A stretch of 64,000 nt of DNA, taken from the NCBI GenBank assembly GCA_902492455.1, contig CABULH010000013.1, forward strand, positions 51,426 through 115,425, in the 5' to 3' direction. This DNA comes from an uncultured Oscillospiraceae bacterium (GTDB taxonomy: Bacteria; Bacillota; Clostridia; Oscillospirales; Acutalibacteraceae). The notes beneath the pieces were generated by a model. That model was not told the origin of the DNA, made no database searches, and worked only from the letters and a program-made list of their open reading frames with translations. Shown piece by piece: positions 32,466-41,189 of the stretch. Both the position numbers and the translations under genes were made by a program. Numbering within the stretch: position 1 is the stretch's first letter; every line of letters begins with the position of its first letter.

Positions 32466-33995
32466 ATGCTGTCTACGGAATGGAAAAAATTAAAAAGCGG
32501 TACGGATATCCGCGGGGTGGCCCTGGCGGATGGCGGCCGCGAGGTGGATCTCACCGATATGGTGGTGGAGAAGATTACCGGCGCTTTTGCTCGCTGGCTG
32601 GCCGACAAAAATGGAAAGTCTGCCGCCCAGCTGGTTATCTCCGTTGGACGGGACAGCCGTCTCTCCGGGCCAAGAATCCGGGATGCTGCCGTGGGAGCGC
32701 TGACAGCCAGAGGCGTAAAGGTGCTGGATTGCGGGCTTGCCTCCACCCCGGCCATGTTCATGACCACAGTAGACGGCGGCTGCGACGGTGCGGTGCAGAT
32801 CACCGCCAGCCACCATCCTTTTGACCGCAACGGCCTCAAATTCTTCACCCCGGCGGGCGGACTGGAAGGCCGGGACATCGAAGCCCTGCTGCAACTGGCC
32901 CAGGACGGGGACGGCCTGCCCGCCGCGCGCGGCGAAGCGGAGTCCTGCCCCTACATGGAGCGGTACGCTGCACGGCTGCGGAAGATGATTGCCGAAGGGC
33001 TCGGGGCGGAGGAATCTCATCGACCTCTCTCAGGCTTCCGCATCGTGGTGGATGCAGGCAACGGCGCCGGCGGTTTTTACGCCTCCCAGGTGCTGGAGCC
33101 TTTGGGCGCGGATATTACCGGCAGCCAGTTTCTGGACCCTGACGGCCGCTTCCCCAATCATATTCCCAATCCGGAAAATGAGGAGGCCATGGCCTCCGTC
33201 TGTGCAGCGACGGTAAAGGCCGGGGCGGATTTGGGTATCATCTTTGATACCGACGTGGACCGGGCGGGCTGTGTGGATGCTGCCGGTCGGGAGATCAACC
33301 GCAACCGGCTGATCGCTCTGGCAGCGGCCATCGTGCTACGGGACAATCCCGGCGGCACCATCGTCACCGATTCCATCACCTCCAGCGGCCTGCACCGCTT
33401 TATCGAAGAGGAACTGGGCGGGGTCCACTGCCGTTTTAAACGGGGCTATAAAAATGTGATTAACGAGGCGCTGCGGCTGGGCGAAGCCGGAATCAACGCC
33501 CCCTTAGCCATCGAAACCTCCGGTCACGCCGCCCTGCGGGAGAACTACTTTCTGGATGACGGCGCCTATCTGGTGACAAAAATCCTCATCGAAGCCGCCC
33601 GGCTGCGCCGGGAAGGCAAAACATTGGATTACCTCATCGGCAAGCTGGCCGAGCCGGCGGAAAGCGCGGAAATTCGTTTTCCGATCACCGAAGCGGATTT
33701 TCGTTCTTACGGCGAAGGGGTGCTGGAATCCCTCACCGCCTTGTGCGGACAGCATCCGGACTGGGCCTTGGCGCCCGACAGTCAGGAGGGAGTCCGGGTT
33801 TCCCTGAACCGGGGCGGCGGGGAAGGATGGTTCCTGCTGCGGCTCAGCGTTCACGATCCGGTGATGCCTCTGAACATCGAAAGCGACGTCCCTGGCGGCT
33901 GCCGCCTGATTGCCGCGGAACTGAAGGACTTCTTTCACAGCCAGCCAAGCTTGGATTATGGACAATTCGACAACTATATGGATAACTCTAAATAA
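32466..33995 (+). CDS. Phosphomannomutase/phosphoglucomutase (alpha-D-phosphohexomutase)
   Basis: 509 aa enzyme that moves phosphate between C1 and C6 of hexoses via a phosphoserine. Domain 1 has SVGRDSRLSGPRI and the active-site serine in ITASHHPFDRNGLKFF; domain 2 the metal loop FDTDVDRAGCVD; domain 3 the sugar loop ETSGHAALRENYFLDDG; domain 4 closes with phosphate-binding residues around RVSLNRGGGEGW. Whether mannose or glucose is preferred cannot be told. The ATG at 32466 is preferred; the ATG at 32454 directly abuts the GAGAGG site. The tandem modular repeats upstream carry the only clear promoter. Confidence 0.9.
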   Translation: MLSTEWKKLKSGTDIRGVALADGGREVDLTDMVVEKITGAFARWLADKNGKSAAQLVISVGRDSRLSGPRIRDAAVGALTARGVKVLDCGLASTPAMFMTTVDGGCDGAVQITASHHPFDRNGLKFFTPAGGLEGRDIEALLQLAQDGDGLPAARGEAESCPYMERYAARLRKMIAEGLGAEESHRPLSGFRIVVDAGNGAGGFYASQVLEPLGADITGSQFLDPDGRFPNHIPNPENEEAMASVCAATVKAGADLGIIFDTDVDRAGCVDAAGREINRNRLIALAAAIVLRDNPGGTIVTDSITSSGLHRFIEEELGGVHCRFKRGYKNVINEALRLGEAGINAPLAIETSGHAALRENYFLDDGAYLVTKILIEAARLRREGKTLDYLIGKLAEPAESAEIRFPITEADFRSYGEGVLESLTALCGQHPDWALAPDSQEGVRVSLNRGGGEGWFLLRLSVHDPVMPLNIESDVPGGCRLIAAELKDFFHSQPSLDYGQFDNYMDNSK

Positions 33996-34216
33996 TCTGT
34001 ATTATCCCCTATGGTTCTCGATTGATGGACGCCGATAGCCGTCTGCGTAGCGTCTACATGGCGTATACGCGGTCTATGCATGTTGCTTGCGTGTATCCAA
34101 AAGGCATTCGGTTTTTTCATCAACCACAACAAATCTCTCTGAAACGCGGAAAATCAACAACTTTACGGATAATTGTTTTATATTCGACAATGAGTAATTG
34201 AAATGAGGCATAAAAT
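33996..34216. other. Intergenic region before prmA
   Basis: 220 bases with no gene. Some short palindromic strings (GCGTAGCGTCTACATGGCGTATACGC region) but no clear terminator or promoter; AT content rises towards prmA. Confidence 0.4.
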
Positions 34217-35137
34217 ATGGATTGGACCGAGCTGCGGCTGACTGTCCCGGTGAGCGACACCGACCGGGCGGCGGATATCGCCAACATGGTGGTGCCCTAT
34301 GGCCTGTATATCGAGGACTACAGCGATTTGGAGGAAGGGGCCCGGGAGATCGCCCACATCGACCTGATCGACGAGGAACTGCTGGCTCGGGATCGGAAGC
34401 ATTCCACCATTCATCTGTATATCAGCCCGGAGGAGAGCCCCGCCGAGGCGGCGGCCTATCTCCGGGAACGGTTGACAGCCGCCGGGATTCCCCATGAGCT
34501 GGCTGCCGAGCAGGTCAGCGAAGAGGACTGGGCCAACAACTGGAAGGCCTATTTCAAGCCCCTGCCGGTGGGTCAACGGCTGCTGATTCGTCCCACCTGG
34601 GAGACGGTGGAGGATGCCGGCGGCCGTCAGGTGCTGTCCATCGATCCGGGGATGGCTTTTGGCACCGGCGGTCATGATACCACCCGCCTGGTGCTGGAAA
34701 CCCTGGAGCGCCATATCACCCCGGAAACCGATCTGCTGGATGTGGGCTGCGGCAGCGGCATCCTCTCCATTGCCGCTCTGCTGCTGGGCGCCCGCTCCGC
34801 CGTGGGAGTGGACATCGATCCCCTGGCGGTGAAAACCGCGGAGGAAAACGGCCGGATCAACGGTTTCATCCCGCCCCGGCTGACCTTGCTGCAGGGGGAT
34901 CTGGTGGAAAAAATCACCGGGCAATACGGCGTGGTTGCCGCCAACATTGTGGCGGACGCCATCATCGCCCTCTCACCCGCTATCCCCCGCTTCCTGCTTC
35001 CAGGGGGCGTGTATATTGTTTCCGGCATCATTGATACCCGAGAGACGGATGTAACCACCGCCTTGGCCTCCTGCGGCTTCACGGTAACCGAGCGTCACGA
35101 GCACGGCGGCTGGCTCTGCCTGTGCTGCCGGCTGTAA
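34217..35137 (+). CDS. prmA: Ribosomal protein L11 methyltransferase
   Basis: Trimethylates lysines and the N-terminus of ribosomal protein L11 using S-adenosylmethionine. 306 aa. The N-terminal substrate-recognition domain (about 1-100) includes EEDWANNWKAYFKPLPVG; the catalytic domain has DPGMAFGTGGHDTTRL (family signature), the SAM motif LLDVGCGSGILSIAAL, GVDIDPLAVKTAEEN, and motif IV-like VAANIVADAIIALSP. GAGG lies 9 bases before ATG. It is the first of four closely placed genes (prmA, radical SAM, tcdA, rsmE), three of which modify RNA or ribosomal components. Confidence 0.95.
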   Translation: MDWTELRLTVPVSDTDRAADIANMVVPYGLYIEDYSDLEEGAREIAHIDLIDEELLARDRKHSTIHLYISPEESPAEAAAYLRERLTAAGIPHELAAEQVSEEDWANNWKAYFKPLPVGQRLLIRPTWETVEDAGGRQVLSIDPGMAFGTGGHDTTRLVLETLERHITPETDLLDVGCGSGILSIAALLLGARSAVGVDIDPLAVKTAEENGRINGFIPPRLTLLQGDLVEKITGQYGVVAANIVADAIIALSPAIPRFLLPGGVYIVSGIIDTRETDVTTALASCGFTVTERHEHGGWLCLCCRL

Positions 35138-35177
35138 AATCACTTAAAGATACAGGTTTTACGGAAGGATGCTGGCC

Positions 35178-36524
35178 ATGAAGGTCCTGCTGGTGCGGCC
35201 TCTGCTGCTGAATATGCTCACTCTGTCCGGCACCATTGATTGTGAGCCCCTGGAACTGGAATACCTTTACACCGCCTGCCGGGAGATAGGGGTAGAAGCG
35301 GTGCTTTACGACGGGATCACCGAAACCCGGCCCTTTTCCGCTGTACTGCGGCAGGAACAGCCGGAGGTCGTGGCCATTACCGGTTATATCACTCAGGAAA
35401 ACCGCATGCGCCGCTATGCGGAGCTGGCCCGCTTGACCCTGCCCGCTTGCCAAGTGGTACTGGGCGGCGTTCACGCTCAGCTCAATGCCCGCCGTTTGTA
35501 TTTCCCCACGGTGGATTATATTCAGCGGGGAGAATCCATGGAAGAGTGGCAGGCGCTGCTGCGGCTGATTCGGGACGGCGGTGATCCGGTCACTGTTTCC
35601 GGGCTTTGCTGGCGGGATAAGGGGACATTTCGGGAGAATCCGTATGTTCCTTGCGATATCACCCGGCTGCCCATTCCCCTGCGCCCCGCCTGGGAAGCTC
35701 ATCCCGACGCCTTCCGCTATCTGGATTATCCCCGGGTGGCGACGGTTAAAACCGCCGTTTCCTGTCCCTTTTCCTGCAACTTCTGCTACGGCACCCATCT
35801 GCACGCCGGGCGCTATCAGGCTCGGTCGGCGGAGCTGGTGGCAGAGGAACTGGCCGGATTATCCGCCGACAATGTATTTTTTGTGGATTCCGATTTCCTG
35901 GTGGACGAAAAGCGCGCCTGGGAACTGGCGGCGCTGCTGCGGCAGCGGAACATACGGAAAACCTACATCTGCTACGCCCGGGCGGATTTCATCGCCCGGC
36001 ATCCGGCGCTGATCGCCGCGCTGCGTGAGGTGGGCTTCGCCTGCTTTCTGGTGGGATTGGAAAGTGTGGCCGACCAGCGGCTGGACGCTTACCAGAAGGG
36101 GACCACCACCAGCGTCAACGACGCTTGCCTCCAGGTGCTGCGGGAATGCGGCGCGGCGTGTGTGGCGCTGATGATCGCGGACCCGTCTTTTACCTCTGCC
36201 GATTTCCGGCAGCTTTACGCCTGGGCCCGGGATAGCGGCCTGAAATATGTCTCCGTACAGATTTATACGCCTATCCCGCCCACCCCATTGTATCAGGAAA
36301 AGAAAACGGCGCTACTGGATCATCGCCCGGAAAAATGGGATTTGGCCCATTTGCTGCTGAAGCCGGAGCATATGACCCGGACGGGCTTTATGCTGCGCCA
36401 CCGCTGGCTGATGGTGCGGCTGTATCTGCTGGGCTGGCGGCGGGGCGTTTACCGCTTTTTTACCCCGCGGTTTGCTGCCGGGCGGATCGCCGCCTGGTGG
36501 AAGCGGCGGCATACCCTGCGATAA
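35178..36524 (+). CDS. B12-binding-domain radical SAM protein
   Basis: 448 aa. The N-terminal Rossmann-like B12-binding domain (residues about 1-145; VVAITGYITQ, VVLGGVHAQLNA) is followed by a radical SAM core with the cluster motif CPFSCNFCYG and downstream VDSDFLVDEKR, YARADFIARHP and GLESVADQRL. The usual DxHxxG cobalamin motif is not evident, so the domain may not bind cobalamin. The C-terminal region is basic (KRRHTLR). The reaction is unknown; relatives methylate or rearrange unreactive carbons. ATG 35178 follows GGAAGG by 10 bases. It lies between prmA and tcdA. Confidence 0.88.
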   Translation: MKVLLVRPLLLNMLTLSGTIDCEPLELEYLYTACREIGVEAVLYDGITETRPFSAVLRQEQPEVVAITGYITQENRMRRYAELARLTLPACQVVLGGVHAQLNARRLYFPTVDYIQRGESMEEWQALLRLIRDGGDPVTVSGLCWRDKGTFRENPYVPCDITRLPIPLRPAWEAHPDAFRYLDYPRVATVKTAVSCPFSCNFCYGTHLHAGRYQARSAELVAEELAGLSADNVFFVDSDFLVDEKRAWELAALLRQRNIRKTYICYARADFIARHPALIAALREVGFACFLVGLESVADQRLDAYQKGTTTSVNDACLQVLRECGAACVALMIADPSFTSADFRQLYAWARDSGLKYVSVQIYTPIPPTPLYQEKKTALLDHRPEKWDLAHLLLKPEHMTRTGFMLRHRWLMVRLYLLGWRRGVYRFFTPRFAAGRIAAWWKRRHTLR

Positions 36525-36543
36525 AACACGAGGAGGAATCCTT

Positions 36544-37293
36544 TTGAAGGATGATCTTGCTGGAAAGGATTGGCAGGACCGCACCGTTCTGCTGCTTGGG
36601 CGGGAGGCCGTGGATCGGCTGGCCGGCGCTTCGGTGGCGGTTTTCGGTCTGGGCGGCGTGGGCTCCTTTGCTGCGGAGGCCCTGGCCCGTGCTGGAATCG
36701 GACGGCTGGTTCTGGTGGACGGGGATGTGGTGGATATCACCAACCTCAACCGCCAGCTGGTGGCCCTGCGGTCCACTCTGGGGCAACCGAAGGCGGAGGT
36801 GATGGCTCAGCGGGTGCGGGACATCAACCCCGCCTGCCGGGTGGAAGCCCACAATCTGTTTTATCTGCCGCCCTCCGACGGACAGCCAAGCTGCGGCATT
36901 GGTGTTATCGATGGCTGCGATTTTGTGGCGGACGCCATCGACACCGTCACCTCCAAGCTGGGACTGGCGGAGGAATGCCGGGACAAGGGTATTCCCCTCA
37001 TCAGCGCCATGGGCTGCGGCAACAAGCTGGATCCCACCCGCTTTCGGGTGGCGGATATCGCCGACACTCGGGTCTGTCCCCTCTGCCGGGTCATGCGGCG
37101 GGAGCTGAAAAAGCGAAACATCCCTTCCCTGACGGTGGTTTACTCCGAGGAACCGCCCCGTCCTTCTTGGGAAACAGCGGATATCCCTGCCCCCGGCCGC
37201 CGGGCAACACCCGGCAGCCTTTCTTTCGTCCCCTCCGCCGCCGGGCTGATCCTGGCAGGGGAGATCATCCGCCGTCTCAGCGGCGTGGATTGA
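36544..37293 (+). CDS. tcdA: tRNA threonylcarbamoyladenosine dehydratase (ThiF/E1-like)
   Basis: 249 aa ATP-dependent enzyme of the E1-like family that cyclises t6A37 of tRNA to ct6A. The nucleotide-binding loop VFGLGGVGSFAAEALARAGI, adenylation arginine in LNRQL, CDFVADAIDTVTSKL and the GCGNKLDPTRF plus CPLCRVMRRELKKR (a CxxC) are typical of TcdA/CsdL. It starts at a TTG (36544), exactly 7 bases after AGGAGG; longer frames run back into the radical SAM gene. Partner genes of the cysteine desulfurase csd system are not nearby. Confidence 0.92.
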   Translation: MKDDLAGKDWQDRTVLLLGREAVDRLAGASVAVFGLGGVGSFAAEALARAGIGRLVLVDGDVVDITNLNRQLVALRSTLGQPKAEVMAQRVRDINPACRVEAHNLFYLPPSDGQPSCGIGVIDGCDFVADAIDTVTSKLGLAEECRDKGIPLISAMGCGNKLDPTRFRVADIADTRVCPLCRVMRRELKKRNIPSLTVVYSEEPPRPSWETADIPAPGRRATPGSLSFVPSAAGLILAGEIIRRLSGVD

Positions 37294-37399
37294 AACAGCT
37301 AATCTGCAGCCAGCCTGTTGCCCGGTTTCCATCGTTCCCTTTGCGAAAGAATTTGCGATCCGCCGCCATAGGTTCTGAAATGCATGAAGGAGGATGTCC

Positions 37400-38128
37400 A
37401 TGCCCCGCTTTTTTCTCGATATGCCTTCCGGCTATTCTGCCGCTTCCTTGATCATCGGCGGCCCCGATGCGGCGCACATCCGCCGGGTACTGCGGATGCA
37501 GTCTGGGGAAGCCCTCACCGTCTGCGACGGCCGGGGAACCGATTACGCCTGCGAAATCGCCGGATTCGAGGGAGACACCGTCCGGGTTTCCGTTCTCTCC
37601 CAGTCCCCTACCCTGTCGGAGCCCACGCTGGCAGTCACCCTTTATCAAGGGCTGCCCAAAGGGGACAAGATGGAGTGGATTTTACAGAAATCGGTGGAAT
37701 TGGGGGTAACGACAGTGGTTCCCGTTGCCACCGCCCGCAGCGTTGTCCGGCTGGAAGGCAAGGAGGAGAAGAAAAGGGAGCGCTGGCAGCGCATTGCCGC
37801 CGAAGCGGCTGGTCAGTGCGGCCGCGGGATTATCCCCCGGGTAGAAGCTCCGCTGACATTTGCTCAGGCTCTGGACCGGATGCGGGGGGAGAAAACCATC
37901 TGTTTTTACGAAGGCGGCGGGCGGCCGCTGAAAGAACTGGTGGCTCCAAAAGAAACTCGCTTGTCTGTGCTGATCGGGCCGGAGGGGGGCTTCGCCGACG
38001 AGGAAATCGCCGCCCTGCAGGAGGTTGGGGCCGCCGTCGCCACCCTGGGACCGCGAATCCTCCGCTGCGAAACCGCACCGCTGGCAGTCCTTTCCTTGTT
38101 GATGCATCTGACGGGAAATCTGGAATAA
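37400..38128 (+). CDS. rsmE: 16S rRNA (uracil1498-N3)-methyltransferase
   Basis: 242 aa SPOUT-fold methyltransferase. N-terminal PUA-like domain (MPRFFLDMP, HIRRVLRMQSGEALTVCDGRG), then the SPOUT core with LYQGLPKGDKMEWILQKSVELGV, AAEAAGQCGRGIIP and the knot motif LIGPEGGFADEE and LGPRILRCETAPLAVL. These are signature sequences of RsmE. The second ATG (37400) is 6 bases after AAGGAGG and is favoured over the ATG at 37394, which touches it. A strong terminator follows. Confidence 0.95.
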   Translation: MPRFFLDMPSGYSAASLIIGGPDAAHIRRVLRMQSGEALTVCDGRGTDYACEIAGFEGDTVRVSVLSQSPTLSEPTLAVTLYQGLPKGDKMEWILQKSVELGVTTVVPVATARSVVRLEGKEEKKRERWQRIAAEAAGQCGRGIIPRVEAPLTFAQALDRMRGEKTICFYEGGGRPLKELVAPKETRLSVLIGPEGGFADEEIAALQEVGAAVATLGPRILRCETAPLAVLSLLMHLTGNLE

Positions 38129-38152
38129 CTGGAAACTGCCTATGGCAAAGGC

Positions 38153-38201
38153 AAAACGCCTGTGAAGAGAACTGCCCAGTCTCTTCACAGGCGTTTTTTG
38201 A
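38153..38201. terminator. Bidirectional terminator between rsmE and abrB-like gene
   Basis: 18-bp arms AAAACGCCTGTGAAGAGA and the exact complement around ACTGCCCAG, with T runs on both strands. Confidence 0.93.
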
Positions 38202-38211
38202 ATGGTATGGC

Positions 38212-38493
38212 TTATCCATCCGCCGCAGCAGTTTTCTTTCCTTTCTCCGCTGTTTCCATCACCACCCGCAAACAATCCATACATATATAGCCATAAGGGG
38301 CTTCCAGCAGATTCTCCTCCGATTCACAAAACCTGCAGCGCTGCGGCGACCGTATGGTTAAAGTGATCTGATTGGGTCCCGTAACCCGGATGTTTACCGC
38401 TCCGCCCGCCTCCAGCTTTACCGCCCGGCGAATCTCCGCGGGGAGCACCAGCCTGCCCAAATCATCCAGCTTCCGTTCCACTTCTCCCACCAT
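38212..38493 (-). CDS. AbrB/SpoVT-family transition regulator with C-terminal zinc motif
   Basis: 93-95 aa. The N-terminal 50 residues form a swapped-hairpin AbrB DNA-binding domain (VERKLDDLGRLVLPAEIRRAV, the DDLGRxxLPxExR signature). The C-terminal part carries CRFC...ICMDC, a likely zinc knuckle seen in many clostridial AbrB-like proteins. AAGGAGG is 9 bases before the ATG at 38493; another ATG at 38499 is possible. Transcribed from a good promoter, divergent from an XRE-type regulator gene; the shared 165-base region may be cross-regulated (inference). Confidence 0.9.
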   Translation of the reverse strand: MVGEVERKLDDLGRLVLPAEIRRAVKLEAGGAVNIRVTGPNQITLTIRSPQRCRFCESEENLLEAPYGYICMDCLRVVMETAEKGKKTAAADG

Positions 38494-38538
38494 CCGCATA
38501 TTCCTCCTTCACGCCGGCAAGTATAGAAGCATGTTTTT

Positions 38539-38567
38539 ATTATAGTTCGGTTGACCCGTATTTTCAA
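38539..38567 (-). promoter_or_regulatory. Promoter of the abrB-like gene
   Basis: Minus-strand TTGAAA (38562-38567) and a perfect TATAAT (38539-38544), 17 bases apart. Confidence 0.8.
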
Positions 38568-38607
38568 CCCGTATTTCTATATTTATGTAAGTTTATATCG
38601 AACAATT

Positions 38608-38636
38608 TTGGATAAGAAAATAAAAAATGCTATGAT
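38608..38636 (+). promoter_or_regulatory. Promoter of the XRE-type regulator gene
   Basis: TTGGAT (38608-38613) and TATGAT (38631-38636) with a 17-base spacer, 28 bases before the GTG start. Confidence 0.75.
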
Positions 38637-38664
38637 ATTCGGGTACAAAGCGAGGTGAACGGCC

Positions 38665-39030
38665 GTGTTTCCAGCGGAAAGAATCGTGGAGCTGCGGGAA
38701 AGAAAAGGAATATCGCAGGCAGATCTGGCGCGCCAAATTCATGTCAGCCGTTCCTCAATTTCGGAGTATGAAAAAGGGATCACCCAGCCCTCCATGGCGG
38801 TGCTGCTGCTGCTGGCAGATTACTTTGAAGTGAGCCTGGACTATCTGCTGGGACGCACGCGGATTCAGTCATCGCTGAAAAAGCTGGAGGGACAATTGGC
38901 CACCCGCTCGGGGATGATTTCCATCGACACCCTCTTTCAGCTGAACAGCGCGGAAAAAGAAGTGGTGGGTCTGCTGCTGGAAACTTATGCTTCCTCCAAA
39001 CATGAACCGGCAAAAGGCAGAAAAAAATAG
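38665..39030 (+). CDS. XRE-family transcriptional regulator
   Basis: 121 aa. A helix-turn-helix domain fills residues 5-62 (RIVELRERKGISQADLARQIHVSRSSISEYEKG, then PSMAVLLLLADYFEVSLDYLLGRT), the classic SinR/Xre plan. The C-terminal 55 residues are helical (LFQLNSAEKEVVGLLLETY) and end in a basic tail. Starts at GTG 38665 with GAGGTG 7 bases upstream. The stop codon lies inside the terminator stem. Confidence 0.92.
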   Translation: MFPAERIVELRERKGISQADLARQIHVSRSSISEYEKGITQPSMAVLLLLADYFEVSLDYLLGRTRIQSSLKKLEGQLATRSGMISIDTLFQLNSAEKEVVGLLLETYASSKHEPAKGRKK

Positions 39031-39059
39031 AGGACCGCTTATCGGTCCTCTATTTTTTA
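39022..39059 (+). terminator. Terminator of the XRE-type gene
   Basis: Arms AAATAGAGGACCG and CGGTCCTCTATTT around CTTAT, then TTT; the gene's TAG stop is part of the first arm. Confidence 0.9.
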
Positions 39060-39077
39060 TTATGAAAGGGGCCTTGT

Positions 39078-39863
39078 CTACTTGTCCAGCAGATCCCGCA
39101 CCCGGGCGGCGGACCGGACCGCCCGGTCCAGATATTCCTCCGCCGTCATCCGATCCTCATAGCCGGTGGAAGCCTGAACCTCCAGCGCCACGCTGCCGCT
39201 GTAGCCGGTTTCCCGCAGTTCCCGGGTGATCTTCTTCCAATCGATATTACCGTCAAAAGGCAGGTGATGCAGATCCCTCACCCCGTCATTGTCATGCAGA
39301 TGGAGGGCGGCCAAACGATGGCCGTACCGTTCCAGAAAAGGCTCCTCCTTGCACCAGCCGTGATGGTGGCCGCTGTCGTAACAGTATCCCACCCGTGGGG
39401 AATCAAAGGACTCCAGCACCGCCCGGAGATGGGGCGCATGGCGGAGATTTTCAAACGCCAGGGTGATCCCCCTCTTTTCCGCCTCCTCGATCACCGGTTT
39501 GAGCCGCTCCAGGCCGCAGAGGGTCCAGGGGGGCGGGTCCGCCAGATCCGTCAGATGAACCACCAGCACGGGGATTCCCGTCTCCGCACAGCCTTGAATA
39601 CAGCCGATCAGTTCCCGGGCATACCGCTCCCCATCCGCCTCCGGCCGCCACAGGTCGTTGCAGCCTTCAAAGGGAGCGTGGGCGTTTTCCACCTCCAGCC
39701 CCAGCCGCCGGGCAGCCTCCGGCTGTTCCCGCAGGGGGATATCTCCTTCAAATTCTCCCCACCACAGCAGCACCTGATCGAATCCTGCCGACCGGATGCG
39801 GCGGAAGGATTCCTCCAGCTTCAGTTCATAGCCAAACCAGGCAAATATAGATAATGGACGCAT
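39078..39863 (-). CDS. Sugar phosphate isomerase/epimerase-like TIM-barrel protein
   Basis: 261 aa of the xylose-isomerase-like AP-endonuclease-2 TIM-barrel group. Typical strand-end residues: ENAHAPFEG, LVVHLTDLA, GITLAFENLRH, VGYCYDSGHHHG, LAALHLHDNDG and SVALEVQAS, where E, D, H and E residues would hold a divalent metal. Function is probably isomerisation or epimerisation of a sugar, but cannot be narrowed. ATG 39863 follows AGAGG by 9 bases; the longer frame is an overlap with the gene before. It is the last gene of the riboswitch-led block and may or may not belong to it (76-base gap). Confidence 0.85.
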   Translation of the reverse strand: MRPLSIFAWFGYELKLEESFRRIRSAGFDQVLLWWGEFEGDIPLREQPEAARRLGLEVENAHAPFEGCNDLWRPEADGERYARELIGCIQGCAETGIPVLVVHLTDLADPPPWTLCGLERLKPVIEEAEKRGITLAFENLRHAPHLRAVLESFDSPRVGYCYDSGHHHGWCKEEPFLERYGHRLAALHLHDNDGVRDLHHLPFDGNIDWKKITRELRETGYSGSVALEVQASTGYEDRMTAEEYLDRAVRSAARVRDLLDK

Positions 39864-39939
39864 CTTCCTCATCCTCTCAACGGGCAATATGGTAGCACAA
39901 AGCGCCTGCTCCGTCAAGGAATGCAAAAGCGGCGGTGCT

Positions 39940-40590
39940 TTATTCCGCCGATACAATATTCACCGCGGAAATATTGCCGAAATCCAGAACCTCCCGGCAG
40001 GTATACGCCACCGGCCGGTGAAACAGCGGACCGTCCAGGACAATAGTGTGGTATTCGCCGTTTTCCCCGCATATGTCGATGCCCCGGCGGGCCATATCCT
40101 CTATCATTTCCTCGTCCATCACCCGGCCCAGATAGCTCTGGGGAAGATCCCGGTTGCGCACACACTTCACCACACAGCGATAACCCAAGGCCACCGCCTC
40201 CCGAGTGTTCTCCGCCCGGTCCCGCTTCCACAGAGGAAAATGGGCGGGGAGCCCCACCGCATCGCAGCGGGCCCGGCACCAGGCTGCGTTGTCCTCGATG
40301 TCGATATCCCCAAAGATGCATGCCTCCGCGCCCATCTCCATGGCCCGGCGCAGCCCTTCCTCAAACGCCAGATGGTATTCCTCCCCCGAAGAGGGGCAAA
40401 GCAGCAGGGGCAGCTCCAGGGAGGCGGCGATCTGCTCCAACAGCGGCCGGTCCACGCCGTGAAACCAGGAGCGCTCCTGATCTTGATTGAACATCACCAG
40501 CAGCGCCACCGGGGTATGCCCCTGCTCCACCATTTTGTGCAGCGCCAGGGTACTATCCTTCCCGCAGCTGTAGGACATGACAAACTTCAT
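39940..40590 (-). CDS. PP-loop ATP pyrophosphatase (diphthine--ammonia ligase-like, Dph6 domain)
   Basis: 216 aa with the PP-loop SYSCGKDSTLALHKM at the N-terminus and Dph6-family text (FGDIDIEDNAAWCRARCDAVGLPAHFPLW, GENGEYHTIVLDGPLF). Enzymes of this fold activate a carboxylate with ATP and amidate it. Bacteria lack diphthamide, so the substrate must differ. Its ATG overlaps the stop of the DUF4430 gene (ATGA), placing it in the cobalamin-riboswitch operon. I infer a role in handling or salvaging corrinoids, for example amidation of side chains; this is not shown by the sequence. Confidence 0.85.
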   Translation of the reverse strand: MKFVMSYSCGKDSTLALHKMVEQGHTPVALLVMFNQDQERSWFHGVDRPLLEQIAASLELPLLLCPSSGEEYHLAFEEGLRRAMEMGAEACIFGDIDIEDNAAWCRARCDAVGLPAHFPLWKRDRAENTREAVALGYRCVVKCVRNRDLPQSYLGRVMDEEMIEDMARRGIDICGENGEYHTIVLDGPLFHRPVAYTCREVLDFGNISAVNIVSAE

Positions 40591-41189
40591 TCCACCGGTT
40601 CCTGCCCACCCTGAATGATGGAATCCCAGTCGCCGGTGCGACCCAGATCATAGCCCAGGTTGCAGGTGTACACCCACTCGATGGTGTCCCCCTCTTTGAT
40701 CATATACCGGCTGGAGCCGTAATTGGGAAACTCCCCATTGACCTTGTACATCCAGCCACTGCCCTCGCCGCATTTCCCCTCATAGAGATGACCGATGGAC
40801 TGGATATATTCACTTTTATACAGTGGGTTGCTCTGATGGGACATCTGAATGCGGTTTTTGGCGGTGACCTGGGCCAAAGCGTCGTAAGCCGAGCTTCCCT
40901 TTGCCACCATCAACCGCCGCTGGGCGTAAATCGCCCCATCCTCCGGCACATAGTCCGCATAAGCCTTGTCCAGCAAGTCCAGATTGTCCAGAATGGTGTC
41001 GCAGCGAATGGAAAAAAGACAGCTGACGGTATTCTCATCGCCGGAAGCCTCTCCTCCTTCCATAAGGCTGACGTTGCTTTCCCGCTCCTCCGGAGTTTCG
41101 ATCTTGCAGCCTGGGAAAAGGGCCAATATCAGCGCCAGAAGCAGCAGCCCCGCCGTCCAGCGATTTCTAATTCGTACCATACGCCTCAT
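40587..41189 (-). CDS. DUF4430 lipoprotein (transcobalamin-like fold)
   Basis: 200 aa. Lipoprotein signal LLLLALILALFPGCK, a short acidic linker, then a DUF4430 domain: VSCLFSIRCDTILDNLDLL, MVAKGSSAYDALAQVTAKN, and the characteristic SIGHLYEGKCGEGSGWMYKVNGE followed by IKEGDTIEWVYTCNLG (quoted in parts). DUF4430 resembles the C-terminal domain of transcobalamin and intrinsic factor. The gene's ATG overlaps the stop of the beta-propeller gene and its own stop overlaps the next start, so three genes are tightly coupled behind a cobalamin riboswitch. A surface cobamide-binding role is a strong inference. Confidence 0.9.
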   Translation of the reverse strand: MRRMVRIRNRWTAGLLLLALILALFPGCKIETPEERESNVSLMEGGEASGDENTVSCLFSIRCDTILDNLDLLDKAYADYVPEDGAIYAQRRLMVAKGSSAYDALAQVTAKNRIQMSHQSNPLYKSEYIQSIGHLYEGKCGEGSGWMYKVNGEFPNYGSSRYMIKEGDTIEWVYTCNLGYDLGRTGDWDSIIQGGQEPVE

